Below are positions 1 to 12,109 of a stretch of DNA of 64,000 nt, one piece after another. Each line of letters opens with the position of its first letter. Within the stretch, counting starts at the first letter, position 1. The position numbers were made by a program, and so were the translations under genes. Below the pieces are notes generated by a model. It was not told the DNA's origin, did not search any database, and saw nothing but the letters and a program-made list of their open reading frames with translations. This stretch comes from Pycnopodia helianthoides. Taxonomy: Eukaryota > Echinodermata > Asteroidea > Forcipulatida > Asteriidae. The stretch spans positions 20,772,270-20,836,269 of the forward strand of contig CM063249.1 in the NCBI GenBank assembly GCA_032158295.1. The letters are read 5' to 3'.

Positions 1-807
1 TAAAGTATACATTAATTAGTGGTCTGATGACGGTACGAAAGGCATGCAGGGCCTGGCCAAGTTAGTACTACTGCTAAGGTAAGAACGAGGTTAGTGTTAC
101 TTTAAAAAAAGTAAAACCCCAATTAATTTATGTTTTCCGAAGACGAAGTGTTTCCTTGTTGATCTAAAGTTACGTGCGATCATCATAATCGAATCGGACC
201 AGCAGCAACATTGACAATGATTGCCATTATCCAGTCTCTCTAGCAAGATCATGGGCGACAATCTGGCAATACTTTAAATACTTGATGAGAAAGTAAGTCT
301 AGAATTTAAAGTGTACACTTTTCCTTAATGAGTGTATGCAGCCGGCCCTGAGTTTGTATAGTTTTACCTAGTGCATAGTGAAGGTCTTGTTGATGCAAAC
401 TAGCTACTCATTTCCCGCCCTCCTTTACTTAGAATTTGCTGAAAATTACACTACTTTGTTGTGTTTTTGAGTTACACAAGTTGTTTGTGCACAGATCTAC
501 ATTACTTTTATTATTTGAATGAACTTGTAAACCACACTTTGCAGGATACCCTAACAAAATACAAAACGTCTAAATCCCGACCACTTCTCTGACATTGGTC
601 CTTCAGAAATAATTTTGGATGCACTGCATTGATTGAGAACAACTGTTTTCGGATGAGAAAAGTTCGGACATAAATAAAGTTACCGTTTGCTACTAAAGCT
701 CCAACTTTTTAAATACCACTTGATATTGTCTTTCTCAAACCCTTTCAATGGATGTAACTAAAGTAAAGTCAGTCAACAGAACACATTGTCTGACTATCTT
801 TCAACCA

Positions 808-1020
808 CTTCCCAGGTTGTATCGTAAACTTGAGTGTGATCCCTTGCTATATGGCAGTTACAGGTTGAATGGCTTCTGACTGGGCACCCCTGAACATATT
901 GACAAAATAGGGAGACCGCCAACTTTAGAGCAAGAGAGCTCAGTTGGTAGAGCACCGGCATTAATCTGTGGAGGTGGCAGGGTTAAGTTCCGCTCTAGTC
1001 AATTTGTCTTCGTTCAACCC
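808..1020 (+). repeat. Half copy of tRNA-like foldback repeat
   Basis: Positions 933-998 carry a tRNA-like head (AGAGCTCAGTTGGTAGAGCAC as A-box region, then a degenerate B box) and the copy ends GTTCAACCC. The sequence from about 820 matches the right half of the element at 57699-58070, including the GTTACAGGTTG and CTTCTGACTGGG blocks. It is a repeat and not a functional tRNA gene, because the acceptor stem does not pair. Confidence 0.6.
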
Positions 1021-1204
1021 AAAATTGTTTAAAATTTACACAGCCAGTTTATTTGAGTGGTTTATTACTTGTAACCTGTCAACATGTTAAAAGAAAATGA
1101 CACTACTTTATTTACCCTACACCGATGTGTGTTACTAAGCTCTGGAGGGTCTGAGTGCATTCTCAGTATACTCTCTCTGAGTTCTGTGGAAAATATTTTA
1201 TTTT

Positions 1205-1224
1205 ATCGCGTACGCGTACGCGAT
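1205..1224. repeat. Perfect 20-bp CG-rich palindrome
   Basis: ATCGCGTACGCGTACGCGAT is self-complementary over 20 bases and made almost entirely of alternating pyrimidine-purine steps. It stands out in AT-rich DNA. It resembles the palindromic centre of MITEs in this window, such as the one at about 12408-12427, but I do not see terminal repeats around it. Confidence 0.6.
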
Positions 1225-3347
1225 CAAATGCATTATGCGCTTCGACACACAAACACTGCTGGCGCCCTCCTAGTATGAATGGTCACTTTGTTATTATTTT
1301 TGGAAGGGCCAAATAAAGTTTCATCCAATCAGAGATGACCTTTGAGCTTTCAGTTTTAGGAGATGTGCGTCAGATTTATTCTATTTATCACTTTTGTTGC
1401 AGCTTTTCATTGAACGGGTATCCACAGGAATATTACTTTGGTAGGATTCGAACCCACGACCTTTGCTATTGTAGAGCAGATCTGAATCTGAAAAATGATG
1501 AAGTCAGCAAAGCATTCGAACAGAAACATCACACAATTTGTTTTATATAAGACGTAGCCCTACAGTACATGGGACTCTTCCTCCGTGCTGATCTATAAAG
1601 TCCTAGATAAGAGGGGTGGGGAGTAAATGGACCGAGACCAAGACCTTACAGTCCGAGACCAAGGGGGAGACCTTACTGTTCGAGATCGAGACTGAGACAG
1701 AGACCTCATTGAAAATTTTTCAACACTTTGTAACTTTTCGGTAAAACTTAACATTTGGGGGGCCTAGGCTCAATTCAAGAGGGTTGCGCATGTGCTGTTA
1801 AAACTCTGGCAAAAACAAAAAATAAAAATATCCCTAGCTTCAGTCATACAAAAGTGCTCATGTACTAGCTTGATTTCTTATTTCACATGGGCAGAAATAA
1901 GTCCCAACATTTACTTTGCTTCATCTGTTTCAACTATCAGAAAAATACTGTGAACTAAGTATGGCAAATATTCATTTCACTTTTTAATGCGCACACCTCA
2001 TCCTGGGCCCACATGTGGAAAGTTTTCCCTTGTTACTTCAAGCTGATAGCTCTGGTGGTTCAATTATTTGGGGGTAATATTATGTACGGATAGTACTTTA
2101 CCTTGTGAACACAAATCTAATGAAAGCTGAACTGGTCCAGTGAGTGAGTTTTAAAATCAAAAACAAACCTTACATGGGGCTGAATGCTTCACACATCCAC
2201 AAACTCTTCATGCTCCTTAAAAGCAAATTTAGTGACATCTCAAAACTTGTTCAATGTTCAGCTGTTACTTGATAACTTTTTAACTTATGTGGAAATTGTG
2301 AAAATATGTAGAATTTCCCATAATGACCAGTGTAGTAATATGCCTGCCAAAAAGGCCCTGGAATGTACAAAGTCACTCTCTTTGTGCAAACTAAGGTGAC
2401 ATGGTCTGTACATGTAACTTACATTTTGTGACACAACTTCCACATCAATTAAAGAGTTACTGGACAAGTTTTGAGATGTGCCCCCTTCTTCATACCAAAA
2501 GTTTATAAAAATCTCAATGTGCAGTCTCCATAAAATATAAGATTTTATGTTTTCTTCAAATCGTACATCTGCAGGCTCTGTGGCTCTTTTGTAAACATGT
2601 GATGTCACAGGTTACATGGGCTTACAACTTGCCTATTGTGTTTGCTGTGTCATACATACACGTTGCCACTCAATGGATGCACTAAATGACAAGCGTTGCG
2701 TTAACAAATTTTAAAGACATGCAGAGTTCATGCTACTAGTGATGAATTGTCTGGTGATACAGGCAACAAAACCATAAACCAAAAGCGGTTTATCCAATTA
2801 TCAATTTCAAACATTTAGGAGTTTCTAATGGGTCTCGGCAAGGTCTCGGACCAAGAGTATTCGAGACATGTGCCCGAGACAGAGACAATTAGACCAAGAC
2901 CTAGACGTTTCAAGACCTCAAAATCGCAGAGACCTGAAAAATACATGATCTCGGACTGAGACCGAGACCTCGGTCAGATTCTCCAACACCGGTGATGGCG
3001 TGTATGAACCAAATTTAAATAATGCCCAACAAGTGAAACAAACTATTTTTTCATTGTTGTTATTATTTTTTAATTGGCCATCGATACAAGAAAATAACTA
3101 GAGGCAGCCAAAACAAGATAAAACTGTAATTGTGTTGCTAGAAAATTTGCAAAAGAAAGTGACCTCATGCGGAAAAAAATGCTCAATTGTCATGACTGGG
3201 ATTTGACTCATAACTTGAGTTAGTTTCAATACTCGTTAGACCACTTGTACTCGGCCATTATGTGATATTCCTAACAAATGTTTCCTTGTTTCCTTGTTTA
3301 ATGTGTATATTTAATGTATTTTTTTAAACATGTGTCTCATTAAACAG

Positions 3348-6300
3348 ATAAAGAATAGATCAGCAACTATGTCAACATCAGGAAAGTCCAGCAGTGCTCA
3401 AAGGTCTGTCAGTCCATTAACTGTGGATTTAAACTAGTCATAGCCTGGTAAATTACAAACCACATATAACAAACCTTTACCTAACACAGAAATGGTGCCC
3501 TTGGAAACACTTTGCACACAATTTATCTGATATTACTTCAAAGTATCAAAGTTCAAATTCGAATGCAGCTTAACCATTACAAACAGTATATTGAGTAGAA
3601 TTCTACATGTAGAGGGTGAAATCTTTAGAGCTAAACAAGCTATGCAAGTTGCAACAGACATTCATACATCAAGTAAATTCTCGTTGTTATTCAGTTATTA
3701 CAGGCATTGAGGACAAATGGATTTTACCCAGTAAGACTGCTGCCAATGGTCATTTCAAAAGACGATCCCTTTTTCACACAAGTACTACGTAGTAGGCCCT
3801 AACAAGTGCATATTATATATTTTACGAGTCTGAAATTGCATGCGTTTGAAATTTTTCTGTATTTAAACCAGCTGTTTTTTCAGTCAGATGTTTGTTTGGT
3901 ATTTTATTTGGATGCGGATATATTTTGTTCAATAGGTCAGCCACCAGACATCAGCACTCACCTGGAGCTTCACCTGGAGCTTCACCTGAAGCTTCACAGA
4001 CTTGTGAAGTTCTTCTACCCAGACGACCAAAACAACACAACCATCAGGTAAAATCTCGCCATGCTACTTATGGGAAATCTTTTCCTGCAATTAATGATAG
4101 CTTCCAAATTCAATCCATCAGTTTAAATGGGACTGTTTCCAAATTCAATCCTTCAGTATAAATAGGACTGTTGACCAGAGTTCAAATGTCAGTCACGAGA
4201 CAGTTTAATCTATAATGCTAGTGCCATGTGGTTAAGTGGTTCAGTGCATCGGACTCAAGTTCTGGTTGCTAAGTCATCAGGATGTGGGTTCGAATCCCAG
4301 TCATGACACTGGTGTCCTTGAGCGAAGACACTTAATTATTATTGCTTCTCCATACCCAGTGGTAAATGGGTACCTGTGATGGCAAAGATGGTTCTTGTGA
4401 TTGATTTAACTTGATGAGCTGCATATGTGGCGGCACAGATTGTATACTAAGGGAGCTGAGATGGTTTAAGGAATGAAACAATCGACCTAGTGACCAGGGA
4501 CAATAATGCACGGAGGGCCGTGAGCTTCACCAAGTGACAGATTTGAGAGCTATAAGAAGCCACTATTATTTCATTATTACTATTATTCTTATTTGTTTGT
4601 TTTTGTTTAGCCATCTTTGAGAGGGAAACATAGGCGATCCCACACAGCCCCACAGTACAAAGAGCGTAGTTTGAATTCCAATGGCAAGTTGTTAATATTT
4701 TCCAAACAGAAATATTTGTTTAACAGTTTGTTTCTTTGAGGTGTCAGTACCATGTAACAAACTTTTACGATCTGTCTTATCTTTTCAACCTCAAAGCTTC
4801 CAAGTATGGTTTAGTCATGACCCTGTCAGTCATGCAACAACAACCAAGACATAATTTTTAATTTTTTTAAAACCGAACCAAGTATCAAATAAAAAAACAG
4901 ATTAGGTTTTCTTTTGTATTACATGTATTTTGATAACATTGTTTTCTTACCACAACAGGGCAAGGTACCACCAACCAGTCTTTTGCTTGCCATATCACTT
5001 GTCAAGTATCCCTCGACAAGCCTAGACACTTTGAGTATCTAAAACCTCACTCCGTCTTCCGTTCCCCTCCGAAGCAATCCAGGAGCCTTCCATCCTGTTT
5101 CACTGATAGCTACACAATGCAGCATCCTGACTTGGATAATGGTCAGAAGACATATCTATGGCATACAGCCTCAGTGTATAGTATGAGTAACATGAAGACA
5201 TTGCAGCAGAGACGCTACAAGCAGCAGAGACGCTACAAGCAGCTACTGAACCATCAAGTTGATATCGGTGGGTATGATTGCATTTTGGGAGTAACAGTGT
5301 CATGACTTGGTCTTCACTGTGTGGTAATGACCGATTGGTGGCTGGCCGCTGTTAATGGACCGAGCTGATGGTGAGGTCCATTAACAGCGACCAGCCACCA
5401 ACCAAGGTCAATGCCACGCAGTGGAGACCGGGTCATCACACTGTTATTCCTATTAATAAATACATTTAACCAAATAAAAAACTCAGAATTTGTTTATTTT
5501 TTTTCGCCCTTAAAGGTACACGTTGCCTTGGATCGGTTGAGTTGGTCTATAAAAAGCATTTGTTATAAAATGCATATGGTTAGAAAGATGTTTTCAAAGT
5601 AGAATACAATGATCCACACAAATATGCCTTGAAATTGCGTGGTTTTCTTTAACTTTGCGAACTAACACGGTCGGCTATTTTGTGGAGTCAAAAATTTGAC
5701 TCCATAAAATGGCCGACTGTGTTAGTTCACGATGTACATGTAATAGGAAAACCACGCAATTTCGAGGCATATTTGTGTGGATCATTGTATTCTACTTTTA
5801 AAACATCTTTCTAACCATATGCATTTTATAACAAACGGTTTACAAATGCTTTTTATAGACCAACTCGACCGATTCAAGGCAACGTGTACCTTTAATTTCA
5901 GAAATTGTTTACTCATGTTAAAGGGCCATCCCTGATTTTCTCTCAGAATCCAAAAGAAGAATTAATTAAAAGCCCTAACATTTTAATTGCCACTGGTCCA
6001 GTGGCACACAGACAAGCTATCATTTGATTAAATTTGGTGGGAGCAGCAGCCCACTCTGCATTTCCTTGATCCACTAGAGGGTGTCTGACTGTCCTCTACC
6101 CACAGTACTCATTTGAGAATGGCAAAACTGTGTAAACATTACTACTTGTACTCATAACGTAAATACTCACCCCTTACACCAACGTCGCACTCGGCTACTG
6201 CTAGTGTCACCCTTGTCATTGTGGGAGTCAACATGTAATTGTGTACTCACTGTGTTGCCTAAAATGCTTCAAATCTCACTTGCAAATGAATTACTTTTTC

Positions 6301-6937
6301 CTATACAGGGCTCCACACCCAAAAGGAATGTGATCGCTACCTGCAGTATCTTCTTAGAACACGGAAACGTCAGTTCATAGCAGACCCAAGTGTATGGAGA
6401 GATCCACCTAAAATTCCTGTCAGACAAAAATCTGCCACCATCCCACGACCTTCAAGAGCCCAACCCTATCGGGACTACAGATACTACCCTAGGGGATATG
6501 AAGATGCCAACAAGGGGCAGGGGGAGGAGGAAGATGGTAGAACTAGTCAACAAGCGAAGAATGATGGTGAAAAAGAAGACCAATGTCAGGAAGCTACTAA
6601 TGAGGGCAAAGGTCAGATTGATGCCAGAGGTCATGATGACAGTAAAAGTCAGACGGAGGTCCAGCGTAAAGATGATGTAGAAAATGCTAAGGATGATAGT
6701 AAGGAAGCAAGTCAGCAAGAAAAGGACACCAAGACAGATTCTAATAACGATGATAACCTATCGGAGTCAATGCAAGGAGTGTCACTCTACTACAACCCAC
6801 AACGGAAGACAACTGTTACCCGTGGCAAAAATGAGAAAGAAGGAGAGTCTCAAGAAAAGTCTAGTAATGAGAAAGGGCAACAAAAATCCAAAGCAGCCAA
6901 GATAAGTCATCAAAACTGCTTCTGGGGTTCCCATTGA
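3348..6937 (+). CDS. FAM216A: FAM216A-like protein, five exons (complete ORF, 385 aa)
   Basis: Coding exons: 3369-3403 (ATG at 3369), 3936-4047, 4611-4683, 4959-5267, 6309-6937 (TGA). All junctions keep frame. The third intron has a GC donor (GCAAGT at 4684); the rest are GT-AG. Exon 4 holds the recognisable core: HPDLDNGQKTYL followed by YSMSNMKTLQQRRY, which matches the HPDL..GQK.YL...IY...Y...L..RQY signature I recall from vertebrate FAM216A. The N-terminus is Ser/Pro-rich with an in-register GASP repeat. The last ~150 residues are a highly charged, low-complexity Lys/Glu/Asp/Gln tail with no counterpart I remember in mammals. The molecular function of FAM216A is not established. Position next to VPS29, converging with it, supports the identification. 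A 12-bp direct repeat (encoding RRYKQQ) sits inside the core. The assignment is by motif plus synteny, not alignment. Confidence 0.75.
4205..4500 (+). repeat. tRNA-derived SINE in FAM216A-like intron 2
   Basis: The head has a tRNA-like A-box region (GTGGTTAAGTGGTTCAGTGC) and a clear B box (GGGTTCGAATCCCAG), followed by the body motif CTTGAGCGAAGACACTTAATT and a tail with GGCGGCACAGATTGTATACTA. The same body motif recurs at 8755, 21905 (reverse) and 61608, so it belongs to a SINE group with many copies here. The long variable arm suggests a tRNA-Ser/Leu ancestor. Confidence 0.75.
5293..5445. mobile_element. Palindromic MITE
   Basis: A 153-bp near-palindrome lies just after exon 4 of the FAM216A-like gene. 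The left arm contains GGTGGCTGGCCGCTGTTAATGG and the right arm its inverse (CCATTAACAGCGACCAGCC). Ends are AACAGTGT and ACACTGTT. There is no coding capacity; it would fold into a hairpin. Confidence 0.75.
5512..5893. mobile_element. Palindromic MITE, family with AAAGGTACACGTTGCCTTG ends
   Basis: A 382-bp almost complete inverted repeat starts AAAGGTACACGTTGCCTTGG and ends with its complement CCAAGGCAACGTGTACCTTT (one mismatch region). The flanks read TTAA on both sides, suggesting TTAA target preference (piggyBac-like). The centre contains the paired blocks TTTTGTGGAGTCAAA and TTTGACTCCATAAAATGG. Diverged relatives lie at 7284-7556, 24248-24484 and 54190-54649. Confidence 0.85.
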
Positions 6938-7090
6938 GTGCAAACAATGTATCTGCCACTTTTTTAAGGACTTGCCAGCCTGGAATTACATCTATATTTT
7001 CTTTTTGCAAAGAGCACGTCCATAAAAGAACTAAACTTCAGGCAATGGGAGTATTTTGAAGGGGCAAAAAGCAGTGGGAACAAAGGTCCT

Positions 7091-7253
7091 GGGGTCGATT
7101 TCACAAAACTCTTCCTAACTTAGGACTAGTCCTAGGCAATGCTAAGAGATAGGACTAGTCCTAAGTTAGGACCAGTACTTAAGGACTTGTCTTATCTCTT
7201 AGCATTGCCTATGACTAGTCCTAAGTTAGGAAGAGTTTTGTGAAATCGACCCC
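7091..7253. mobile_element. Palindromic MITE, GGGGTCGATTTCACAAAAC ends
   Basis: A 163-bp inverted repeat with ends GGGGTCGATTTCACAAAAC and GTTTTGTGAAATCGACCCC. Inside, the block CCTAACTTAGGACTAGTCCTA is itself repeated and inverted several times. It lies about 150 bp downstream of the FAM216A-like stop codon, so it may be carried in the 3' UTR as a hairpin. Confidence 0.85.
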
Positions 7254-7283
7254 TGGCCTGCGTTATGTTTTAGGCCCAGACTT

Positions 7284-7556
7284 AAAGGGACCCATTCCCT
7301 TTAAATTGTGCGCTGTGGGCTATAAAAGCATTTTCGTTATGAAATAGATATGGTTGGAAAGATGTTTTAAAAGTAGAACATAACGGTTCAAACAAATATC
7401 CCTCAAAAATTGTGTGGTTTTCCTTTTACTGTGTGAACTAACACGGTCTGTATTATTGTGGATTCAAATATTTGGTTCTACAAAATGGCAGACCATGTTA
7501 GTTACAAAGGTCTTTTATAACCCAAAGCACCCAATTCAAAGTCAATGTGTCCCTTT
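7284..7556. mobile_element. Diverged copy of the AAAGG...TTGCC MITE family
   Basis: This shares the internal blocks GCTATAAAAGCATTT, GGTTGGAAAGATGTTTTAAAA and AACTAACACGGTC with the element at 5512-5893, but is shorter and less symmetrical (ends AAAGGGACC / TGTCCCTTT). It appears to be an older copy. Confidence 0.7.
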
Positions 7557-8072
7557 CATGTATAGTAACATTTGCCCATAAATCCTGGTATGAAATTTTT
7601 ACCCAAAATTTGATTGAATTTCAAAATGGTTTGAATACTCAGTAATATGTAAACTATGCAAAAATTATTGTGCAAAACTAATTTATAATTCAATCTAGAT
7701 TATAACTTACATGGTGGCAGTGCTACAGCTCAGGTGTGAATTGTGTAACACTTGTAGGTTTTTAACACATGTAAGATGTACTGGTTTGTATTAAATTCAA
7801 AATGATCAACATTGCAAATTGAATGATAATTTATTAAAGAAGGGTGTACATATTTCCTTATAACAGTTAGTACTTACCAACATTGTCAAGTTAATTTAAA
7901 ATCATATTTTAACTGTAGGTCAGTTTTAATGAAGGGAACTAATCAAGTTTCTGTTTGTGTTTGTTAATTTTAATTTAAAATTTTTTTATTAAGAGGATAT
8001 CATTTAATAATAGATTGTAGAGGCATACTGGTGATGGGGAGGGTTGTTGTTCGCCTTTTTGCTCAGTCAGCC

Positions 8073-8222
8073 ATTTGCATGTAGAGCCTCGAATTGGGGA
8101 CAGCAGTGAATAGAAGCAATAACTCTGTATTGTTATGGTAATGTAACGACACTTTCGTCCCAACATATATATAAATGCAATGCAATTGAAGCATGAAGTC
8201 GAGGCTCTACATGCACATGGCG
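8073..8222. mobile_element. Short inverted-repeat element
   Basis: GCCATTTGCATGTAGAGCCTCG at the left and CGAGGCTCTACATGCACATGGC at the right form about 22-bp inverted ends around roughly 105 bp. It has no coding potential and is probably a MITE. Confidence 0.6.
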
Positions 8223-8754
8223 GATCAATGCAAGTTGTGAATTGGGGTTCTGGGGAAAGACTGGTGAGATTGCTTACAAATTAAAAAACCTGAACATTTG
8301 AGAAAAGTTTCCATTTGGTGTGGAGATGAAACCCCTGACTTTACAGGTTGTTTCATTGTAGAGGTTTACATACACTCTACATCCACTCTACATCATTTCA
8401 TCTCGACATCTGAAGGTTTGGTTAGGACATGGGCAGTGTCTTTCATCTCTGTGATGCAAATTTGGTCTCTTTCAAGAAAGTCTGAAGGCACGATCAATGG
8501 AAAAACCTGTGCTATTGAATCGCTTCTTTGCATATACAGTGCAGTTGGTGCATCCAAATTGCCTTTAAATTTGCTTTTTAAATTTGCCTTGTGTGTCAAG
8601 GCCCTCAAAGGGAAAATTACACTATAATTAACAAGTCTGAAAACACATTTTCATAATTTATGTGGTAGTAGGAGCAATTCGGTAAATTGACCCCCAAGTC
8701 AAGTAATTGCTTCAAACATGATCCTTGTGTTTAAAAAAATGTTGAACTTTTTTC

Positions 8755-9055
8755 AAACTCCAGCTCTGGTGTATCTGATCAGCAGAGTGTGGGTTTGAGT
8801 CCTGGTTGTGGCACAAGTTTGTAACCTTGAGCAAGATACTTTACCATTATAATTGCTTTGTCCTTCAGATGGGACATTAAGCCGTAGGTCCTGTGTACTT
8901 AGATTGGTAGTGCACGTAAATAACCTAGAACACTTATCGGGAAGAGTAGGGGTTAACCCCAGTGTTTCTGGTTTAATATTTTAAGCACCCTTTTTCAAGG
9001 GTTTCTTTGGGCTTGCGAGCTACAATGATTAAGTTCACTTATGAGGCATCTTTGG
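8755..9055 (+). repeat. tRNA-derived SINE copy
   Basis: The 5' part is truncated or diverged. It contains a B-box-like GGGTTTGAGTCCTGG, the body motif CCTTGAGCAAGATACTTTACC, and the tail block CTACAATGATTAAGTTCACTTATGAGGCATC. The same three blocks occur in order at 61608-61925. Confidence 0.75.
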
Positions 9056-9399
9056 TTTCATTATCAGAAATTTATGATAATAATATTATTAATAATTACA
9101 TTTTGAACCGAAAGAACTGTAAATGTTTGAAACTTTTCTCATTTGATTGACAACGGAGGATTAAATGACTATTGAAATTATTATCAAAATTTCTTCTCTT
9201 TTAAAATCTTCCACCTAGTCCTAGTGTTTGTGCCATTTTGTGTGTGTGCGTTTTCTTTGTAACAACTTTGATGTTTTATATAATTTTTGTGAGTTGGGAA
9301 ATTCTTATTTCTAGTGCCAAACTGTTTTGTTTTACTTCTTAAATAAAATGCTGAAATAAAAATAATCATGTTATCACAGTCTTTATTTTGACTTCTTCT

Positions 9400-10030
9400 T
9401 GTATATGGGCTGCACAGCCTATAGTTGTAGGTCAAGGGTAGACATCCAAGCCAAGGCAGCATCGGTTTATACTAAGTGGATGTCTTTAGGTTCTTTGAGG
9501 AACAGCCAGGTTCTTCCATGGAGTGTGTGATTTCTGTTCAGGGTTAGCCATTATTGCTTGTGATGGAGGTCAAGTCCTGGTGGTTTGTGGGGTCTGGTTG
9601 GTATTGCCATCTGCCAAGAGTCTGCGCCATTCAGTCTTAGGTCAAAGTCTTCTAGGGAAGGTTGGTTCTCTTCCCGCAATGGTCAACATCCTCTCCCTTC
9701 TGCATATGGTGGGGAGGGGGTGATATGAGAGAGGACAGGGAGCCGCTGCAAAGGTGTTGTCTTAAGCGACCCTGTAATTCACTGCAGAGTTAAAGACGGT
9801 GTCAACTCGTTTGGTGTGGCAGCTGTACTCCAAGCTGTTGAGCAGAACTTGGTTGTTGAGTAGACTAGGGCTAAACTTGCAGTACGAAGAGTGTGTGCAT
9901 TGGATCCCCTGCTGTTCCCTGCAAGTTTCCTGATGATTTTGACCCTTGCTTTCACTTTATCAGCCACCCTCTCGAGATGTTCACAAAAGGCGAGGGTGCA
10001 ATCCAGGGTAACTCCAAGGTACTTTGGGAA
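9400..10030 (-). pseudogene. Decayed non-LTR retrotransposon (reverse transcriptase C-terminal part)
   Basis: On the minus strand from 10028 the reading frame gives PKYLGVTLDCTLAFCEHLE, then a Lys/Arg-rich stretch, then HTLRTASLALVYSTTKFCST and AWS before a stop at 9779. This is the familiar post-catalytic region of LINE reverse transcriptases (PKYLGVTLD...LRTS.LAL.YS.AEYC...W). Downstream the homology continues with stops and shifts (RLPVLSHI, then a GADSW-like segment) to an A-rich tail near 9400 (AAGAAGAAGTCAAAATAAAG). It is a 5'-truncated, dead copy. Confidence 0.8.
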
Positions 10031-11756
10031 TTCCTATTTTGACTTAATTGTTTGACTATCTTCAATGAAATTTTAAATGTACAGAACCATTTCTTGGTTA
10101 TCGGTTCCAGAAACCAGTCATGAACTATGTCAATGGAGACTGCTTCAGAAAATTGGTTTCACTATCTGTAATAATCCGACCTGTACACTCTACATGTACA
10201 CAATATGTAAGCAATGCAGAATCCATGGAGTGATTGCATGTCAGTATACACATTCAAACTGGGGACCTGTGACAAAAGGGACAGTATGGTTTGAAGTGGT
10301 GTTGGTGTGGGGAGGGGGTCACAAAGGACTACAAGATTTCACCTAAACCATATACATTTTGTAAACCCACGTATTAAAAGTATCTGAGGGAAAATTGGGC
10401 CAGATGTGAGGATGTTACCCAAGAAGAAATGGTCAACCCACAGATTAGAGAGAACCATAATCACATAGCACACATAGCTTATCTGTTTTGATTTGTCTTT
10501 GAATGCAAGAGGGTAGGGGTATTTTTATGCATAAAAACAGTTAAAAATTTTACATTTTCCTTCAATTTGATTCTTTTCTTTATTTGGTTTTTATATACAA
10601 TGTGTATCTTCTTTTCTAAAATAAACAAATTAAGAAAACAGTACTTTATCAAAAAAGTCTGTATTCATACATGTAGTTAAGGATGCATTGCCCAATTGTT
10701 TTGCCAATTGATGGTAAAATTTGATTTAAATATTATTAGATACATGCAGTATTTTCATTATTTGAGGAAATTACAAACTTACATTTGAGACACTGCATGA
10801 AAAAAACCATCAACAGTTAGTAATAGTTTTAACAAATAAGTTGTTGACAGGACATGACATTAGTCACATTCCCAGCAGCCATGTACAAACAACTTCATGA
10901 ACTTGCATGTTTTAATTATTTTGAGCTCTGTGCATGGCATACAAAAAAGTATTTTATGATGTCTGTTTTGTAACATTATCATCTATCAAAATACCTTTTG
11001 AGATAACATTCTTACTTGTACTTTGTAAACCCTTTGGCAACAAATTGGGTAATGCAACTTTATGGTAACAATCGGGCATCTTCTAATATGCAACCAAAAT
11101 TAGAACTGTCCCCCTTGCATGTTTAGATATGTACATGTCACTTGTTATTATCAAACCCATTGATACTGACAATGGCATGTAAACAAAAATACGAAGAATA
11201 ATACACAGAGCAAGTAATACAATGTACATGTAAGTGACAAAGGAAAACAGCTATACTCTTTAAAATTTAATAAAAGTAATTTATATCATCTAATATCGTC
11301 AACAGTTTTCACATGTAGATGTAGGTCAAATCGTTTTGGGGGTTTCATGAAAAGCCAGCCACATGTGTCAGTGTGCACATGACAATGTGACCACGCCTCC
11401 CTTTCCTATGTAAAAATTATTTAGATGGGCGTCATCACTTTTTTAGGTTTCACAAAGAGATACAAAACTTTGAGTAGTTACTATGGCAATTAGCCAATAT
11501 ATTGGTCAGTCAATGGAGAGGTTAAACTTTTACAGAATCATATGAGAGATCATTAACTGCAATCCGTGGCTTTAGTATAGCAGATTTAAGCTAAGTACAG
11601 TGTAAAAATGTAAATCTCAATCACATATCTTTTGAGATATGTGGCTCTTTGTGAAAATGCTAACGATATAATGTACATGTTACATTGGCTGTTTTTATAA
11701 TGATTGTGAGAAATCAGAGTGTCAATGATAAAACATGATTAAATTTCTCATAACCT

Positions 11757-12050
11757 GGGCCCAAATTTATGGCATTGCATAGAATTCTGTGCTTACAGCG
11801 CCCTGTAAAGCATGTGATTCTATAGATGGATTGCAATACGCGTCATTGACCACCATCTTTGATGAATTGTGCACGCGTGAAGAGCTATCATTGGCTGAAA
11901 GTCGTGCGTAGCTCGTACACGCGTGCAATTTTCCATCGTTTTACATCAAAGATGGCGGTCAATGGTGCGTATTGCAATCCATCTATTGGCCATAAGCGCG
12001 GAATTCCTCGGTAAGGAGAGCCATGAAACTAAGCTCTGTTTGTTTTCTAC
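11757..12050. mobile_element. MITE (GGGCCCAAATTTAT end) split by a nested MITE
   Basis: The left end GGGCCCAAATTTATGG and the right part (AAGCGCGGAATTCC...AGCCATGAAACTAAGC) resemble the GGGCCCAATTTCAT family at 12741 and 25931. Between them at 11823-11985 sits a different palindromic element with ends TAGATGGATTGCAATACG and CGTATTGCAATCCATCTA. The order of insertion is readable: the outer element first, the inner one later. Confidence 0.6.
11823..11985. mobile_element. Nested palindromic MITE (TAGATGGATTGCAATACG ends)
   Basis: A 163-bp element with inverted ends of about 18 bp and paired inner blocks (GACCACCATCTTTGATG against CATCAAAGATGGCGGTC; GTGCACGCGTG against CACGCGTGCA). The right inner arm carries AAAGATGGCGG, which looks like a YY1-type site and could matter if the element is near a promoter. 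Confidence 0.75.
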
Positions 12051-12109
12051 CTAAAATATTACACTAATAGAGCAATCCATAAAGGCCAGCCCACCATAAC
12101 AAATACTTA

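Larger units (their letters stand above)
1..3347. other. Intergenic / upstream region of the FAM216A-like gene
   Basis: I see no convincing coding exon here. The stretch holds a half copy of the tRNA-like foldback element (about 808-1020), a second tRNA-like remnant in reverse orientation near 1440-1490, a perfect 20-bp palindrome at 1205-1224, and two clusters of degenerate CCGAGACC repeats (about 1630-1700 and 2825-2990) that may be the two ends of one low-complexity element. The first recognisable exon of the next gene starts at 3348 after an acceptor ending TTAAACAG, so its promoter and any noncoding first exon should lie somewhere in this region. Confidence 0.5.

Noticed and set aside
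933..1000. tRNA gene
   Set aside because: A- and B-box regions are present but the stems do not pair, and the sequence is part of a repeated element.
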